In this document: one piece after another, positions 1 to 11,640 of the stretch
Position numbering within the stretch: the first letter of the stretch is position 1
How the letters are laid out: every line of letters starts with the position of its first letter
Assembly (NCBI GenBank): GCA_032622095.1
Contig: CP136066.1
Coordinates: 201,894,978-201,958,977, forward strand
Direction of reading: 5' to 3'
Origin: Siphonodentalium dalli
Lineage: Eukaryota > Mollusca > Scaphopoda > Gadilida > Siphonodentaliidae
DNA length: 64,000 bases
The notes under the pieces: model-generated
Seen by the model: only the letters and a program-made list of their open reading frames with translations
Told to the model about the DNA's origin: nothing
Database searches by the model: none
Position numbers and translations under genes: made by a program

Positions 1-734
1 CTTGACCACCGTGTCAAGCGAGTTAAACCAATGCAAAATCAGTCGTGTGAATAAGCTCACACGAGCTCGTCGTTACGATTGCCTTGAGCATCGTTCAGAC
101 GGCGCGGTATTGACCCAGTTTGAATGACCAAAACAAACTGGACAACTTCGTAAACTCGTTACCGGCCGTGCACTATGCACACGTTGGCGAACATCAATAA
201 ATATATTTGAAGGTTGTCAAAATGTGCATGGTGTGTATATGGTAGCTCCATACAATCCACCAGGCGAACCGCACCTCTGCATCCAGCATTGGAAGTAATT
301 AAATCGCCTATTGTCCACCCTAAATTTCGGATCTATAAATCATATATTGTACAATGGTATAAGGGTATAAGAGCGACAAGCACACACATTGTACTGATAT
401 TGTTTATATTTGCATTGTTCCATGTAATGCATGTTTGCACTTGTTCAAATGTGTCCGATATATAGGTTGCATTCCAATAAGTTTATTTGATTTGATTTTA
501 ATAGTGCCCTATTTGCCAGGTGAGGTGCACGTACCCGATGATCCACATAGCAACACCTACGCAGGTATACATTCCGCACCTTAAGTACCCGCGTATATCT
601 GGGTGTTATTTCATCCAAAATTCAAGATTCTTTATCGATGTTCTAATTACATCTATATCTATATTTGCGAATGTCTGTCTGTCTGTGTTCTATAGAAATT
701 CACAGGGGCCCAACTAGATAGAACAAAAGGGGTC
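1..734. other. Non-coding flank with a retroelement-like 3' tail
   Basis: I see no gene here. Around 455-505 the sequence ends in a simple tail of TTTGAT-like repeats after an AT-rich stretch, which resembles the 3' end of a truncated non-LTR retroelement lying at about 190-505. No coding motif supports this, so it is only a possibility. A short perfect hairpin (GTGTGA/TCACAC) lies near 47-64. Confidence 0.25.
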
Positions 735-1087
735 TAATATGGGTAACTTTTTACGAGAACGGTAATGGCGAGGGTTAGAATTTTCTAAACTGACGCCGTT
801 GTTGTCAGGGGCAGAAAAGGGGGAGGGCAGATAAAAAAAAATTCGCCGATTGCCACCAAACTTATATATAATCATCCCCATAATATGAGGAATATAATGG
901 TGTTGTTTAAATATGTCAAAAGTCGCGCCGTTCGCGTCAGTGATGCTCGGAAGGGGAGAGGGGCACCAACATTGATCAAAATAATTTTTGCGCCGAATTC
1001 CACCAAATTGATACAAGGAATCATATTGTGTGATTTAAAGACGCCAAATTGGTGTCGTTGTGATGATATATTGGGGGGGGGGGTGAA

Positions 1088-1724
1088 CAACATGGAAAAA
1101 GACTATACATCTTACCAAAGCAGGCACACGTTGAAGAAGCGCTTACAGATAGCAATGCTTAGAAATTACCAAGAAAATGTATGCTGTAAAAACAAAGGAT
1201 GCCCCGACTGTGCTCTATAAATAATATGAATATTCATTGTAAAAATCATAATTGTTCTCGACACTAACATACATATAAACATTACATATATGTAATACTG
1301 TTAATTTGATTATCCCAACACCTCACTCAACAAACAAAACAAAAAAAGACTTTCCAGCGATATATATAGATAATTCCTATCTTACTTACTTAGCTAAAGA
1401 CGGCGGTATCTTACAATTCGTCTGGATTGTCTCACAACCACACCAATACTTGTCTGTGATATGCCCCAAAACTAGTTTCTAGTTAGTTTCATACACGAGA
1501 ATACATGTAGTCTGTACGTATGCGTGGAAAAAAAATAAAAATACAAGCCATCTATATATATGCAAATAATTATAGTGATACTTGTTTTAGGGGGTAGCAG
1601 GAAGACAGCCCGATAGGGCTAGGCTAACCCCCAACAATATATACAGCATTTATATTATTATATGTTACTGTCATTGTATTATTCATGTGTATATTGTAAA
1701 TAAATTATCCTATCCTACAAAATC
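1088..1724 (+). mobile_element. Truncated retroelement 3' end inserted in the satellite
   Basis: The satellite unit breaks after GGGGTGAACA and resumes near 1724 with the expected next bases, so about 635 bp of foreign sequence sits between. The insert ends in AATAAA followed by short ATCCT repeats, a tail typical of LINE or SINE 3' ends, and carries a strong hairpin just upstream of the tail. Its left part has a short lysine- and cysteine-containing frame ending at 1219 that I cannot assign. The plus orientation is inferred from the tail. No reverse transcriptase motif is present, so family is unknown. Confidence 0.5.
1590..1632 (+). other. Two-level hairpin near a retroelement 3' end
   Basis: The outer stem pairs GGGGGTAGC with GCTAACCCCC. 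The inner stem pairs AGCCC (1607-1611) with GGGCT (1616-1620) around a GATA tetraloop. It lies about 100 bases before the AATAAA and ATCCT tail. In some LINEs a 3' hairpin is the recognition site for the reverse transcriptase; that role is inferred here from position only. Confidence 0.55.
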
Positions 1725-3539
1725 TGATCAGAATTGGTTTAGTCGCCGATTGCCACCAAACTTATACAATTTCATCCCCATGGTATGAGGTGTCTAATGG
1801 CGTGGCTTAAAGCTGTCAAAAGTGGCGTCATTCGAAACAGGGGTGCACTGAAAGGGAGAGGGGCACCACAATTGATACACAATATTTTCAGTGCCAATTT
1901 CCACCACATTGATACACATTCGTATCTATGATATAAGGAATCTCATCATGTGATTTAAAGACGTCATATTGGTGCTGCTGTGGTGAGAGATGGGGTGAAC
2001 ACTAAATTTGATAAAAAATTGTTTAGTCCGGATTAGCCACCAAACTTACAAATAATAATCTTCATGATATCAGGAGTCTAATTGTGCGGTTTAAAGATGT
2101 CAAAAGTGGGGCCATTCGAGTCAGGGGTGCCTAGAGGGTGAGAGGGACACAAACATTGATAAACAATATGTTTAGCGCCGATTTCCACCTGATTGATACA
2201 TATTCTTCTCCGCGATACGAATAATCTAATCGTTTGGTTTGAATGCGCCAAATTAGTGCATTTTGGGTGAGAGATATGCAATGGTGGCCCTAAATTTGAT
2301 ACGAATTTTATGTATATTCATCTCTATAATGAGTCTAAGTGTGTGGTTTAATGATGTCAAAAGTGGCGCCGCTTGAGTTCGAAATAGGGACGGGAGGGTC
2401 ACCAAAAACTCATAAAAATATGTTTAGTGCTAATTACCATCAAACTCATACACGTTCTTCTCAAACGATACAATGAATCAAATATTTGCGAATATCTGTC
2501 TGTGTTCTATATTTAACTTTAAGGGTACAATCGAGATGGCACCAAGGCGGTCTAACAGGGGTAACTTTTTACGAGTAAGATAATGGTGCGGGTTAAATAA
2601 TTTTAAAATGACGTTGTTGGTGACAGGGGAGAGGCTATTTTTAGCGCAGATTTCGACCAAATTGATATATTATTCTTCTCAGTGATACGAGGAATATAAG
2701 CGTGTGATTTAAAGACGCGAAATTGGTGCGTTTGGGTGAGAGACGGGGAGGGGGTAATAACTATGATAAGAATTTGTTTAGTTGCCGATTACCACCAAAC
2801 TTATAATATATAATCATCTCCATTATATAATGCACGCATGAGTCTAATAGACGTGGTTTAAATATGACAAAAGTGGCGCGGTTCAAGTCATGCATGAGGG
2901 GAGTTGCACCAAAGTTGATACAAATACATTTAGCACTAATTCCACCAAATTCATGCACGTTCTTCTCTAATGATATGATGAATTAAATCATATTTGGGGT
3001 CGTTTGGGTCATGGATGGCGAGAGGAGATTAACTAATATTGTTCAATTCGCCGATATCCAACAAAGTTATATATAGTTATCTGCCAGGTCATCTCAATGT
3101 CGTTCTAAGGAGTTTTTGGCATTCCAATTTTACAATCTCGACAAATGGTGAGCGAATTAAGTCACTTGAACAATTATATATTCTCAACTGTCATATTGAT
3201 ATGGGATGGAAATATTTTCTATAAGTTTCAATGTTGGGACCGAATTCGCGGTGAGAAAATTCTCGAGATTGTTACATGTTGGGGGAAATGAAAAGATGAT
3301 ACAATATTCTCACTCTGTAAAACACCAGAGCAATTACTATACGTACGTTCCAGATATGTTGTTTCCAATTTTTACTCTGGATTTGTACATACTCCTTATT
3401 AATCTGAAGCATCGCCCATATATACAGTATATTAGCCGTATATAATTAGCTTTTTACCAAAGTTCGGCATGTCAAACAGTATCAAAAGCTTGTTTCAAAT
3501 CAATGAATGTGCAAAATTATTGCTCTTCGATAGATGTTT

Positions 3540-6312
3540 GTGAGAAAATCAAATACGGTCATTTGTAGAGAAATCCAATATGGTCAATGGTAGAGAAATC
3601 CAATGTGGTTAAAGGGGTACTGTACGCCAATTTCAATAAATTCCCGGTAACAATTGCGATCTAATATCAATATTATATTTTAAAATAACGTATTTGAGTC
3701 GACGATGTCTACTGAAAACGTTCCGGTTAACAGGCTATCATAAAAGTAAAATTGAATTATTTAATATAAATGAATTTATGGCTGGAGTCATAAAATGGCG
3801 AATTATGCCATTACGAGTTACCGTTCTTGGAATCTCACATGTTGGGTGTCTTTTATCGACGGCCGTTTACGGCGAACATTATTGAGTTGCGAACAAAACA
3901 TGTTACATGCAAAAGGAAGTCCCGCTATAACCAATTTGGGAAAAAAGAGAAGAAACAAGATTCATAAAGTGTCAAGTATTTTTATGGGGGATGAGATTGT
4001 TCGATGTAAGAGATTGCAGGCATCAATTGAACTTCCTGTTCATCCTGCAACCTGCGTCTTCTCCGGTGAAGGTCAAAAACATGGCGCGTAGTTTGAAATC
4101 GTAATATTTTTATTTCCAAGATCAATATTTTCGTCGCTAAATTAGGTTTATACGAAACTCATATAACACGAACACAATCTAACTTGAAAGTTATGTCAAT
4201 GGGAGTAAATAAAAAAAATGCCTATCTCTGTGTACAGTGCCCCTTTAATGATAGAGAAATCCAATGCGGTCAATGGTAGAGAAATCCATATGGTCAATGA
4301 TAGAGAAGTCAAATATGGTCAATGATAGAGAAATCCAATATGGTCAATGGTAGAGAAATCCAATACGGTCAATGGTAGAGCAATCCAATATGGTCAATGG
4401 TAGAGAAACCCAATACGGTCAATGGTAGAGAAATCCAATATGGTCAATGATAGAGAAATCCAAATACGGTCAATGGTAGAGAAACCCAATCCGGTCAATG
4501 ATAGAGAAGTCAAATATGGTCAATGGTAGAGAAATCCAATATGGTCAATGGTAGAGAAATCCAATACGGTCAATGGTAGAGAAATCCAATATGGTCAATG
4601 GTAGAGAAACCCAATACGGTCAATGGTAGAGAAATCCAATATGGTCAATGGTAGAGAAATCCAATAGGGTCAATGATAGATAAATCCAAATACGGTCAAT
4701 GGTAGAGAAACCCAATACGGTCAATGGTAGAGAAATCCAATATGGTCAATGGTAGAGAAATCCAATATGGTCAATGATAGAGAAATCCAAATACGGCCAA
4801 TGGTAGAGAAATACAATACGGTCAATTGTCGAGAAATCCAATACAGTGGTAGAGAAATCCAATTCAATGGTAGAGAAATCCAATACGATCAATGGTAGAG
4901 AAATCAAATATGGTCAATGGTAGAGAAATCCAATACGGTCAATGGTAGAGAAATCCAATATGGTCAATGGTAGAGAAATCCAATATGGTCAATGATAGAG
5001 AAATCCAAAACAATGGTAGAGAAATCCAATACAGTCAATGATAGAGAAGTCAAATATGGTCAATGGTAGAGAAATCCAATATGGTCAATGGTGGAGAAAT
5101 CCAATGCAGTCAATGGTAGAGAAATCCAATTCAATGGTAAAGAAATCCAATATGGTCAATGATAGAGAAATCCAATATGGTCAATGATAGAGAAATCCAA
5201 TATGGTCAATGGTAGAGACATAAATACGGTCATTGGTAGAGAAATCCAATACGGTCAATGGTGGAGAAATCCAATACAGTCAATGGTAGAGAAATCCAAT
5301 TCAATGGTAGAGAAATCCAATATGGTCAATGATAGAGAAATCCAATATGGTCAATGATCGAGAAATCCAGTATGGTCAATGGTAGAGAAATCCAATATGA
5401 TCAATAGTAGATAAATCTAATACGGTCAATGGTAGAGATATTCAATACGGTCAATGATAGAGAAATCCAATATGGTCATTGATAGAGAAATCAATAGGGT
5501 CAATGGTGGAGAAATCCAATACGGTCAATGATAGAGAAATTAAATATGGTCAATGATAGAGAAATCCAATACGGGCAATGGTAGAGAAATCCAATACGGT
5601 CAATGGTAGAGAAATCCAATACGGTCAATGATAGAGAAATCCAATACGGTCAATGGTAGAGAAATCCAATACGGTCAATGATAGAGATATCCAATACGGT
5701 CAGTGGTAGAGAAATCCAATATGGTCAATGATAGAGAAATCCAATATGGTCAATGATGGAGAAATCCAATACGGTCAATGGTAGAGAAATCCAATACGGT
5801 CAATGATAGAGAAATCCAATATGGTCAATGATAGAGAAATCAAATACGGTCAATGTTAGAGAAATCCAATACGGTGAATGATAGAGAAATCAAATATGAT
5901 CAATGGTAGAGAAATCCAATACGGTCAATGATAGAGAAATCAAATACGGTCAATGATAGAGAAATCAAATATGGTCGATGGTAGAGAAATCCAATACGTT
6001 CAATGATAGAGAAATCAAATATGGTCGATGGTAGAGAAATCAAATATGGTCGATGGTAGAGAAATCCAATATGGTCAATGATAGAGAATTCAAATATGGT
6101 CAATGGTAGTGAAATCCAATACTGTCAATGATAGAGAAATCCAAAACGGTCAATGAAAGAGAAATCCAATATGGTCAATGTTAGAGAAATCCAATACGGT
6201 CAATGATAGAGATATCCAATACGGTCAATGGTAGAGAAATCAAATACGGTCAATGGTAGAGAAATCCAATTCAATGGTAGATAAATCCAATATGGTCAAT
6301 GATAGAGAAATT
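3540..6312. repeat. 25-bp minisatellite array, roughly 80 units
   Basis: The unit is GGTCAATGGTAGAGAAATCC followed by AATAC, 25 bp. It runs almost without break from 4249 to 6312, and a short older part (3540-3608) lies left of an inserted MITE. Units vary at a few fixed places: ACGG versus ATGG, GGTAGAG versus GATAGAG, and a shortened form lacking the CGGTC step (AATTCAATGG). A variant AGAAGTCAAATATGG recurs near 4305, 4505 and 5045, which points to a higher-order period of about eight units in the left part. It encodes nothing; open frames in it are artefacts of periodicity. Confidence 0.95.
3609..4248. mobile_element. TTAA-flanked MITE, family 1, copy 1 (640 bp)
   Basis: TTAA occurs at both ends (3609-3612 and 4245-4248). 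The inner ends are inverted repeats: AGGGGTACTGTAC on the left and the complement AGGGGCACTGTAC on the right. Removing the element and one TTAA joins the two flanks into a normal 25-bp minisatellite unit, so the boundaries are exact. A TA target with AAGGGG ends fits equally well. There is no transposase, so it is non-autonomous. A TTAA target is typical of piggyBac and Kolobok types; the ends do not decide between them. Confidence 0.85.
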
Positions 6313-6715
6313 CTTTCTGAATCCAGCATCCAGTTTACAACTTTACAGTACTGTAATGAGATTCGTCGATTCTGCAAAACCAGTCAGTCGTGCAATTATG
6401 ATGTGCGTGAATAAGTACTGTAAATAATTATTTCGTGCTCCGAGTGTATAATGTTTCGCTAATTCTTGGTATACATAGACCATGGGCATTTTATTTATAA
6501 AATGAGAATATGCGTGAATGTACTTTCGCGTACTTCACTAAGAGAATCACAGGTCAAGACAAAGTGGTATTCATCACCTACTGCATTCCCACACTTACTA
6601 CAAATTCCTAGCGCATCATCTGTATTTTTCGGTGATATATAGTTGTTGTAATAACTTGAAGGATTAGTTGATTTAACGGAATTATGAGTTGGTCATTCGT
6701 ACATATATATATTCG

Positions 6716-6758
<43 letters not shown>

Positions 6759-7030
6759 TTTATAGACTCGAAAACGGCTCGACCGATTGAGCCCAAACTT
6801 GCTGTGTAGGGGTAAAAAGCCATGGGCAGTTTCATCGGACCATCGCAAGCCCGTGAGCCAACCACTCTTTCGCCATCTCCCTGCCACCGTCCTTTGAATT
6901 GATGGGTTAAATGGTTTCGTTGATGTGTGTGACTCGATGCAGGAAGGACAACTCTAAATTCACACAACGTATTGAATACGTATCATTTACGTTTGTATAT
7001 GAGGCATCGCTATTAAAGAGCGTTTATCTC
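6313..7030. other. Non-coding stretch with (AT)n(TG)n microsatellite
   Basis: After the minisatellite I see no gene. A microsatellite of AT then TG dinucleotides occupies about 6702-6756. The stretch from 6640 to 6700 is the left part of a dispersed repeat that resumes near 7485. Open frames on the minus strand across the TG run are low-complexity. Confidence 0.7.
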
Positions 7031-7570
7031 CTTGAGTGAGAATACGGCATTTGACCATCTCGGAAACTTGATCTTCAAAATGGTCAATTCAAGGTCAAAT
7101 CGGGTAAAACTGGCGGATTTCGACGAATTTTTTTTACCTAGGGATGCTTTTGTCCGGGGAGTGTTTTGGACGGGTCAAATTGTGACCACGATCTGACCTT
7201 GACCTTCAAATGGTTAAATCAATGTCAAATCTGGTAAAACTGGCGGATTTCGACGAAATTTTATACCTGTGTGTGCTTTTGTCCGGGGAGTGTATTGGGT
7301 GGGTCAAATCGTGACCAAGATCTGACATTGTCCTTCAAAATGGTCAATTCAAGGTCAAATCGGGTAAAACTGGCGGATTTCGACGAAATTTGGTGCAAGT
7401 GAAGCACACGTGTCTCGGAAACTGTTCCGATTGCTTTTTCGAACAATGCCATGTGACGAATCCCGCCAGTGGCGGCTAATCTGCTAGTATTCTATAATTA
7501 CAATCATTGGTATATAATGTATGATCTTGAGCGCGTTACCATTTCTGACATTGGTTTTCTTGTAGGTCTA
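6640..7570 (+). repeat. Dispersed repeat split by a later insertion
   Basis: The same ordered phrases (TTTAACGGAATT, ATGAGTTGGTCATTCG, then TATTCTATAATTACAA, GATCTTGAGCGCGTTACC) are continuous at 57440-57570 and, more diverged, at 12310-12450. Here they are separated by about 780 bp (6700-7485) that holds the TG microsatellite and the 129-bp repeats. The central block is therefore an insertion into an older repeat, although I cannot see clear target duplications. Confidence 0.6.
7030..7440. repeat. Tandem repeat of about 129 bp, three copies
   Basis: CAAATCGGGTAAAACTGGCG and the following GATTTCGACGAA recur starting near 7090, 7220 and 7350, with TTTGTCCGGGGAGTG in the spacers. The repeat is non-coding and of a kind that is widespread and dispersed in invertebrate genomes; no function is visible. 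Confidence 0.75.
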
Positions 7571-8000
7571 CGGTCATCTTTTATGCTTATACGATGGAGC
7601 TATACTAGTCCAGTCAAATTTAAACCAATCAGTATATATCGGCAGCATATGATCTATAGTGCACTCGATGTGTTTGTTCTGTGTTTTATCAGACTACGCC
7701 AGATATAAATCCCGAGAATTCTTTGTTGAAAATCTCTTGCCATTTTTGGCTGGATTTATGCAAAACGTGTGTCTCTCCCTTAATCTTATTTGCCTTCGCA
7801 TTAAATTTCCCAATTATAAGTAGTTAATTTGTTGACAAGTTCAAATAGTTATAACGGTTATCAGTTAACACCGAGGCGGGGTACAATACAGATCAGATAA
7901 GAACATACATTGTACAGACATATTGATTAGGATAGCGCAGTAATGTCAACACTTGTTTGCACATTGGTCCTAGCGTGCAGCTAAAACAGAATTATGTACT
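7571..8000. other. No feature recognised
   Basis: About 430 bp of AT-rich sequence with no open frame of note, no inverted termini and no similarity that I can see to other parts of the window. Confidence 0.5.
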
Positions 8001-8043
8001 AAATGGAGAATGTAATCCAATTTCAATAAATTCCCGGTAAAAC
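8001..8043. mobile_element. Left fragment of MITE family 1, copy 3
   Basis: CCAATTTCAATAAATTCCCG matches the left interior of the MITE at 3609-4248, preceded by a decayed terminus. The copy is interrupted at GTAAAAC (8037-8043) by the hAT-like element and resumes at 11501. Confidence 0.75.
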
Positions 8044-9100
8044 CAGGGGGGGGGGGGGGGTCGGAAAAAATTTCCAGACACGTATGCTACTTTTTTGCCG
8101 ATGACCACTTTTTGGACCCACCCACCCCCGACCCCAAATTGTTTTCCATTTCATAGAGTTTTTCCAGCCATGTGTTGACATCCACCCCTTGTGGAACGCA
8201 AAACACAAACATACAGAGAAAACCAGGACCAAACCTACTACATTGAGATTCAGTGAATCTAGTAATGAACAGCAGGACTGGTTTCTAGCAGTATATTCTT
8301 GATTGCAGTGGATTTTGTCACTAGAAACATGTGAATAGTCTGCTTACCGATCTAACACAAATAATGGTGAGTACATCAAAATACCCCAAGCTGATCATTC
8401 AGTCCCTTGGCAAAATCATAGTAAAAACAATATAGCTGAGTGTTCAAGAAAGAAAAAATTAAAAGCTTTAATTTCTCACAAAATACTGAGCTTCCAAAGT
8501 TTACAATAAAATTTTGACAAAATATGACAAAACAGGATAGAGTTATTACGCTAGAGTCATGTGAAATAAAAATATTATGTCCATACACCAGATATGTGAT
8601 TTTGTTTTACACCAGATATGTGATTGTATTATATCAGATAGGTTGAATTATTATATGATACGTGCCACCCAAACTCATTAGACATTACTAAAACATGTTT
8701 ATCGCACTTATAGCAATACACTAGAGCACACAGGAGCACCAATGGGAAATCAAAGAAAGTTAATGTTACGATTGATTCCAATTGATTCAGATTGGTCAGG
8801 ATTGGTTAGGATTTTATAACGTTCACAGTTTATCTTGTATGAATTCAGGAATATTGTATGAGTTCAGAAAAGGCATTATTTCTATTGGACTGCTCAAGAG
8901 TAGCATGCGAGAGTAAAGCATATAATAAAAAACAAACCTACACTTTTAGTAGAAACCTGTATTAACTCATTCATGACATTGTGAATTATTACCATTTTCT
9001 ATCTCTTTTGTCACATATGAGATAATTGTGTTATCCACTCACAAGTCTAGGTATGTTACATGTTTTTTCTTTATACATCAGTGTACACATCAGTGTTTAT

Positions 9101-10077
9101 TGTTATCCTCATCCCTATTTTCCACCCTTCTGATTGGCCCATGTCTTGTCACGTGCCGGGCGACAAATCACACTGTCGCCCGCTGACCCGGGAGACATTG
9201 TTTTTGTCGCCCGCCTGATGTTATATTGCAAGAATATCTCCAAACACACACTGCAGTAACTCATCTATTTCACATCACTATACGTACTTAAAAATCATAG
9301 ATCGTATATACCCCACGGATTCGCAATACACACCAGTTGTGGTGTTTGCTAATTTGCATATATTTAGTGAACACTAATATTCGAACTTTTAAGTTGATAC
9401 TTTTATCGGACAAGCGTTATTATTTACTTTTTACATCGATTCAATTTGTTCATGTCGACATTATGATGCAAGATTGAAAGAGAGGATCCCTTGAAGTTGG
9501 TTGGTTATATATGTTTGCTGGTAGACAACGTAATGCATACGTTTGTCGCGAATGAATAGTACTGTACGCGTATCCTCCGCGATGTCTGCAATGTGATCAT
9601 AGAAGTATTTTATGTGAGGATCGCCATGAGCACTGACACAAATGAATGTACATTGATGAAGTTGACAACTTCCCAATAGCTTTCTGGGAAGACCGTTATG
9701 AAATGAACATAGCGAGTAAATTGCGCACACAAGACGACATTGAATATGCCACATTGCAGAAGACGAGAACATACCTATATGGCTTATTGGTTTACATTTC
9801 ATGGACCTATATTGACGATTTAACCACCAAAATGATCGTAAATAAACGCGGATTATCACACGCTTAACGGCTTGACTATCGTTTATGGAACAGAAATCCT
9901 ATAGGACGATAAGTAGTTACTGAAAATATACATAATCGGGAAAAATAGCACTCGTGACTCAGTGCAACATAGTGCGTGTGGATGGCAAGGATTTTTTCCT
10001 GTGGTATAATCGGATAACAAAATAGTTGTTACCCTTTTTCTCGGGAGACGTCGAGACAGCGGGCGACAACTGTATAT
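9101..10077. repeat. 977-bp tandem duplication, copy 1
   Basis: Begins TGTTATCCTCATCCC and ends just after GGGCGACAACTGTATAT. It includes a block of inverted CGGGCGACA/TGTCGCCCG motifs at its left end. The second copy follows directly at 10078. Confidence 0.9.
9461..9859 (-). pseudogene. Unassigned 132-residue frame inside the duplication
   Basis: This minus-strand frame is the longest in the hAT-like element. The C-terminal half reads as ordinary protein, with a HGDPHIKYFYDHIADIAED stretch, but I recognise no family. In the second copy of the duplication the same frame is interrupted by a stop near 10640, and differences between the copies change amino acids freely on both strands. It is therefore not under visible protein constraint now. 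It could be a relic of a captured exon or chance. Confidence 0.2.
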
Positions 10078-11165
10078 TGTTATCCTCATCCCTATTTTCC
10101 ACCCTTCTGATTGGCCCATATCCTGCCACATGCCGGGCGACAAATCACACTGTCGCCCGCTGAGCCGGGAGACATTGTTTTTGTCGCCCGCCTGATGTTA
10201 TATTGCAAGAATATCTCCAAACACACACTGCAGTAACTCATCTATTTCACATCACTATATGTACTAAAAATCATAGATCTTATATACCCCACGGATTCGC
10301 AATACACGCCAGTTGTGGTGTTTGCTAATTTGCATATATATAGTGAACACTAATATTCGAACTTTTAAGTTGATATTTTTATCGGACAAGCGTTTTTATT
10401 TACTTTTTACATCGAAAACATCTCGGTGAATCAATTTGTTCATGTCGACATTATGATGCAAGATTGAAAGAGAGGATCCCTTGAGGTTGGTTGCTTATAA
10501 ATGTTTGCTGGTAGACAACGTAATGCATACGTTTGTCGCGAATGAATGGTACTGTACGCTTATCCTCCGCGATGTCTGCAATGTGATGATAGAAGTATTT
10601 TATGTGAGGATCGCCATGAGCACTGACACATATGAATGTACATTAATGAAATTGACAACTTCTCAATAGCTTTTGGGGAAGACCGTTATGAAATGAACAT
10701 CGCGAGTAAATTGCGCGCACAAGACGACATTGAATATGCCACATTGCAGAAGACGAGAACATACCTATATGGCTTATTGGTTTACATTGCATGGACCGAT
10801 ATTGACGATTTAACCACCAAATTGATCGTAAATAAACGCGGATTATCAAACGCTTAACAGCTTGACTATCGTTTATGGAACAGAAATGCTATGGGACGAT
10901 AAGTTTTACTGACAATATGCATAATCGGGGAAGAAAGCACTCGTGACTCAGTGCAACATCGTGCGTGTGGATGGCAAGGATTTTATTCTGTGGTATAATC
11001 GGATAACAAAACAGTTGTTGCCCTTCTTCTCGGGAGACATTGAGATTTGTCACCCGCTCGAGAACGGAATGTCTCCCTCGGAGCTTCGCTCCTCGGGAGA
11101 CATTCTGTTCTCGAGCGGGTGACAAATCTCAATGTCTCCCTCGACAACGGGCGACAACTGTGTAA
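10078..11165. repeat. 977-bp tandem duplication, copy 2, with palindrome
   Basis: Matches 9101-10077 along its length with scattered substitutions, and ends with the same GGGCGACAACTGT. It is about 110 bp longer because a palindrome (11032-11140) replaces the short GGGAGACGTCGAG segment of copy 1. Confidence 0.9.
11032..11140. repeat. 109-bp near-perfect palindrome
   Basis: Two 46-bp arms (11032-11077 and 11095-11140) are reverse complements with one mismatch. The 17-bp spacer contains its own small hairpin (GGAGC, loop TTC, GCTCC). GGGAGACATT starts the left arm and closes the spacer-proximal end of the right arm, so the motif appears four times counting both strands. Confidence 0.95.
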
Positions 11166-11500
11166 TGTCCATGTTTGACCAGATTTGGCATTAAATTTAT
11201 TTCTTTAAAGTTATCCTTATTTGATGTTAATTACATAGAATACTGCATGGGCGATTCAGCTGCATTAAGAATACTTTCCCCTTGTCATAAAGAGGCACAT
11301 ACCAACATACAATGGCCCTAGCGTGTTGAGTGTTGCTGGAGTTCCTTATTATTGATTTCTTAGTGTTACAAACCAGTACAAACTAGTAAAAATCCAATAA
11401 AAGGTGTGAAGGAAAATAAAAAAAAATTGTCACGGAAAAAATTGCTTTGTGCTTATTTTGACACCCCCACCCCGCATACGTGTCGGAAATCCCCCCCCTG

Positions 11501-11640
11501 GTAAAACAACGATCTAATATCGATAATAAATAGAAAAATAATTAATTTGAGTCGACGGTGTTTTATGTAAATTTTCAGTTTAACAGGTTATCATAAAATC
11601 AATTTAAATAATTTAACATAAATATATAATTTTATTTTGA
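11501..11640. mobile_element. Right fragment of MITE family 1, copy 3
   Basis: Sequence after GTAAAAC continues the MITE interior (ATCTAATATCGATAATA, TTGAGTCGACGGTG, AACAGGTTATCATAAAATC), matching 3658-3775. Similarity fades after about 11640 and no right terminus is seen, so the copy is 3' truncated or decayed. Confidence 0.75.

Larger units (their letters stand above)
735..3110. repeat. Decayed satellite, units of about 255-285 bp
   Basis: The phrases GTCAAAAGTGGCGCC, CACCAAACTTATA and GATTTAAAGACGC recur in the same order. The first begins near 917, 1817, 2100, 2357 and 2868, giving spacings of about 283, 257 and 511 (two units) once the insert at 1088-1724 is discounted. Units are strongly diverged from each other and carry small indels, so the array is old. 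The short open frames in it are incidental and shift between units. Confidence 0.75.
8044..11500. mobile_element. hAT-like non-autonomous element with G-run ends (3.46 kb)
   Basis: The element starts CAGGGG with a long G run and ends CCCCCCCTG. Inside each end is the motif CACGTATGC in inverted orientation, followed by a pyrimidine-rich CCCACCC stretch. GTAAAAC occurs immediately outside both ends (8037-8043 and 11501-11507), and joining the flanks recreates the interior of MITE family 1 (compare 3645-3670). CAGGG termini and a target duplication near 8 bp are typical of the hAT superfamily; here only 7 bp match exactly. No transposase is visible; most of the right half is a 977-bp tandem duplication. 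Classification as hAT is inference from the ends. Confidence 0.7.

Noticed and set aside
5900..6103. Repetitive 67-codon minus frame (FSIIDHIGFLYHRPYLIS...)
   Set aside because: It is the translation of the 25-bp satellite, whose three-unit period gives 25-codon repeats; no independent support.
4249..6312. CRISPR-like array of 25-bp repeats
   Set aside because: Units are contiguous with no unique spacers, and the context is eukaryotic.
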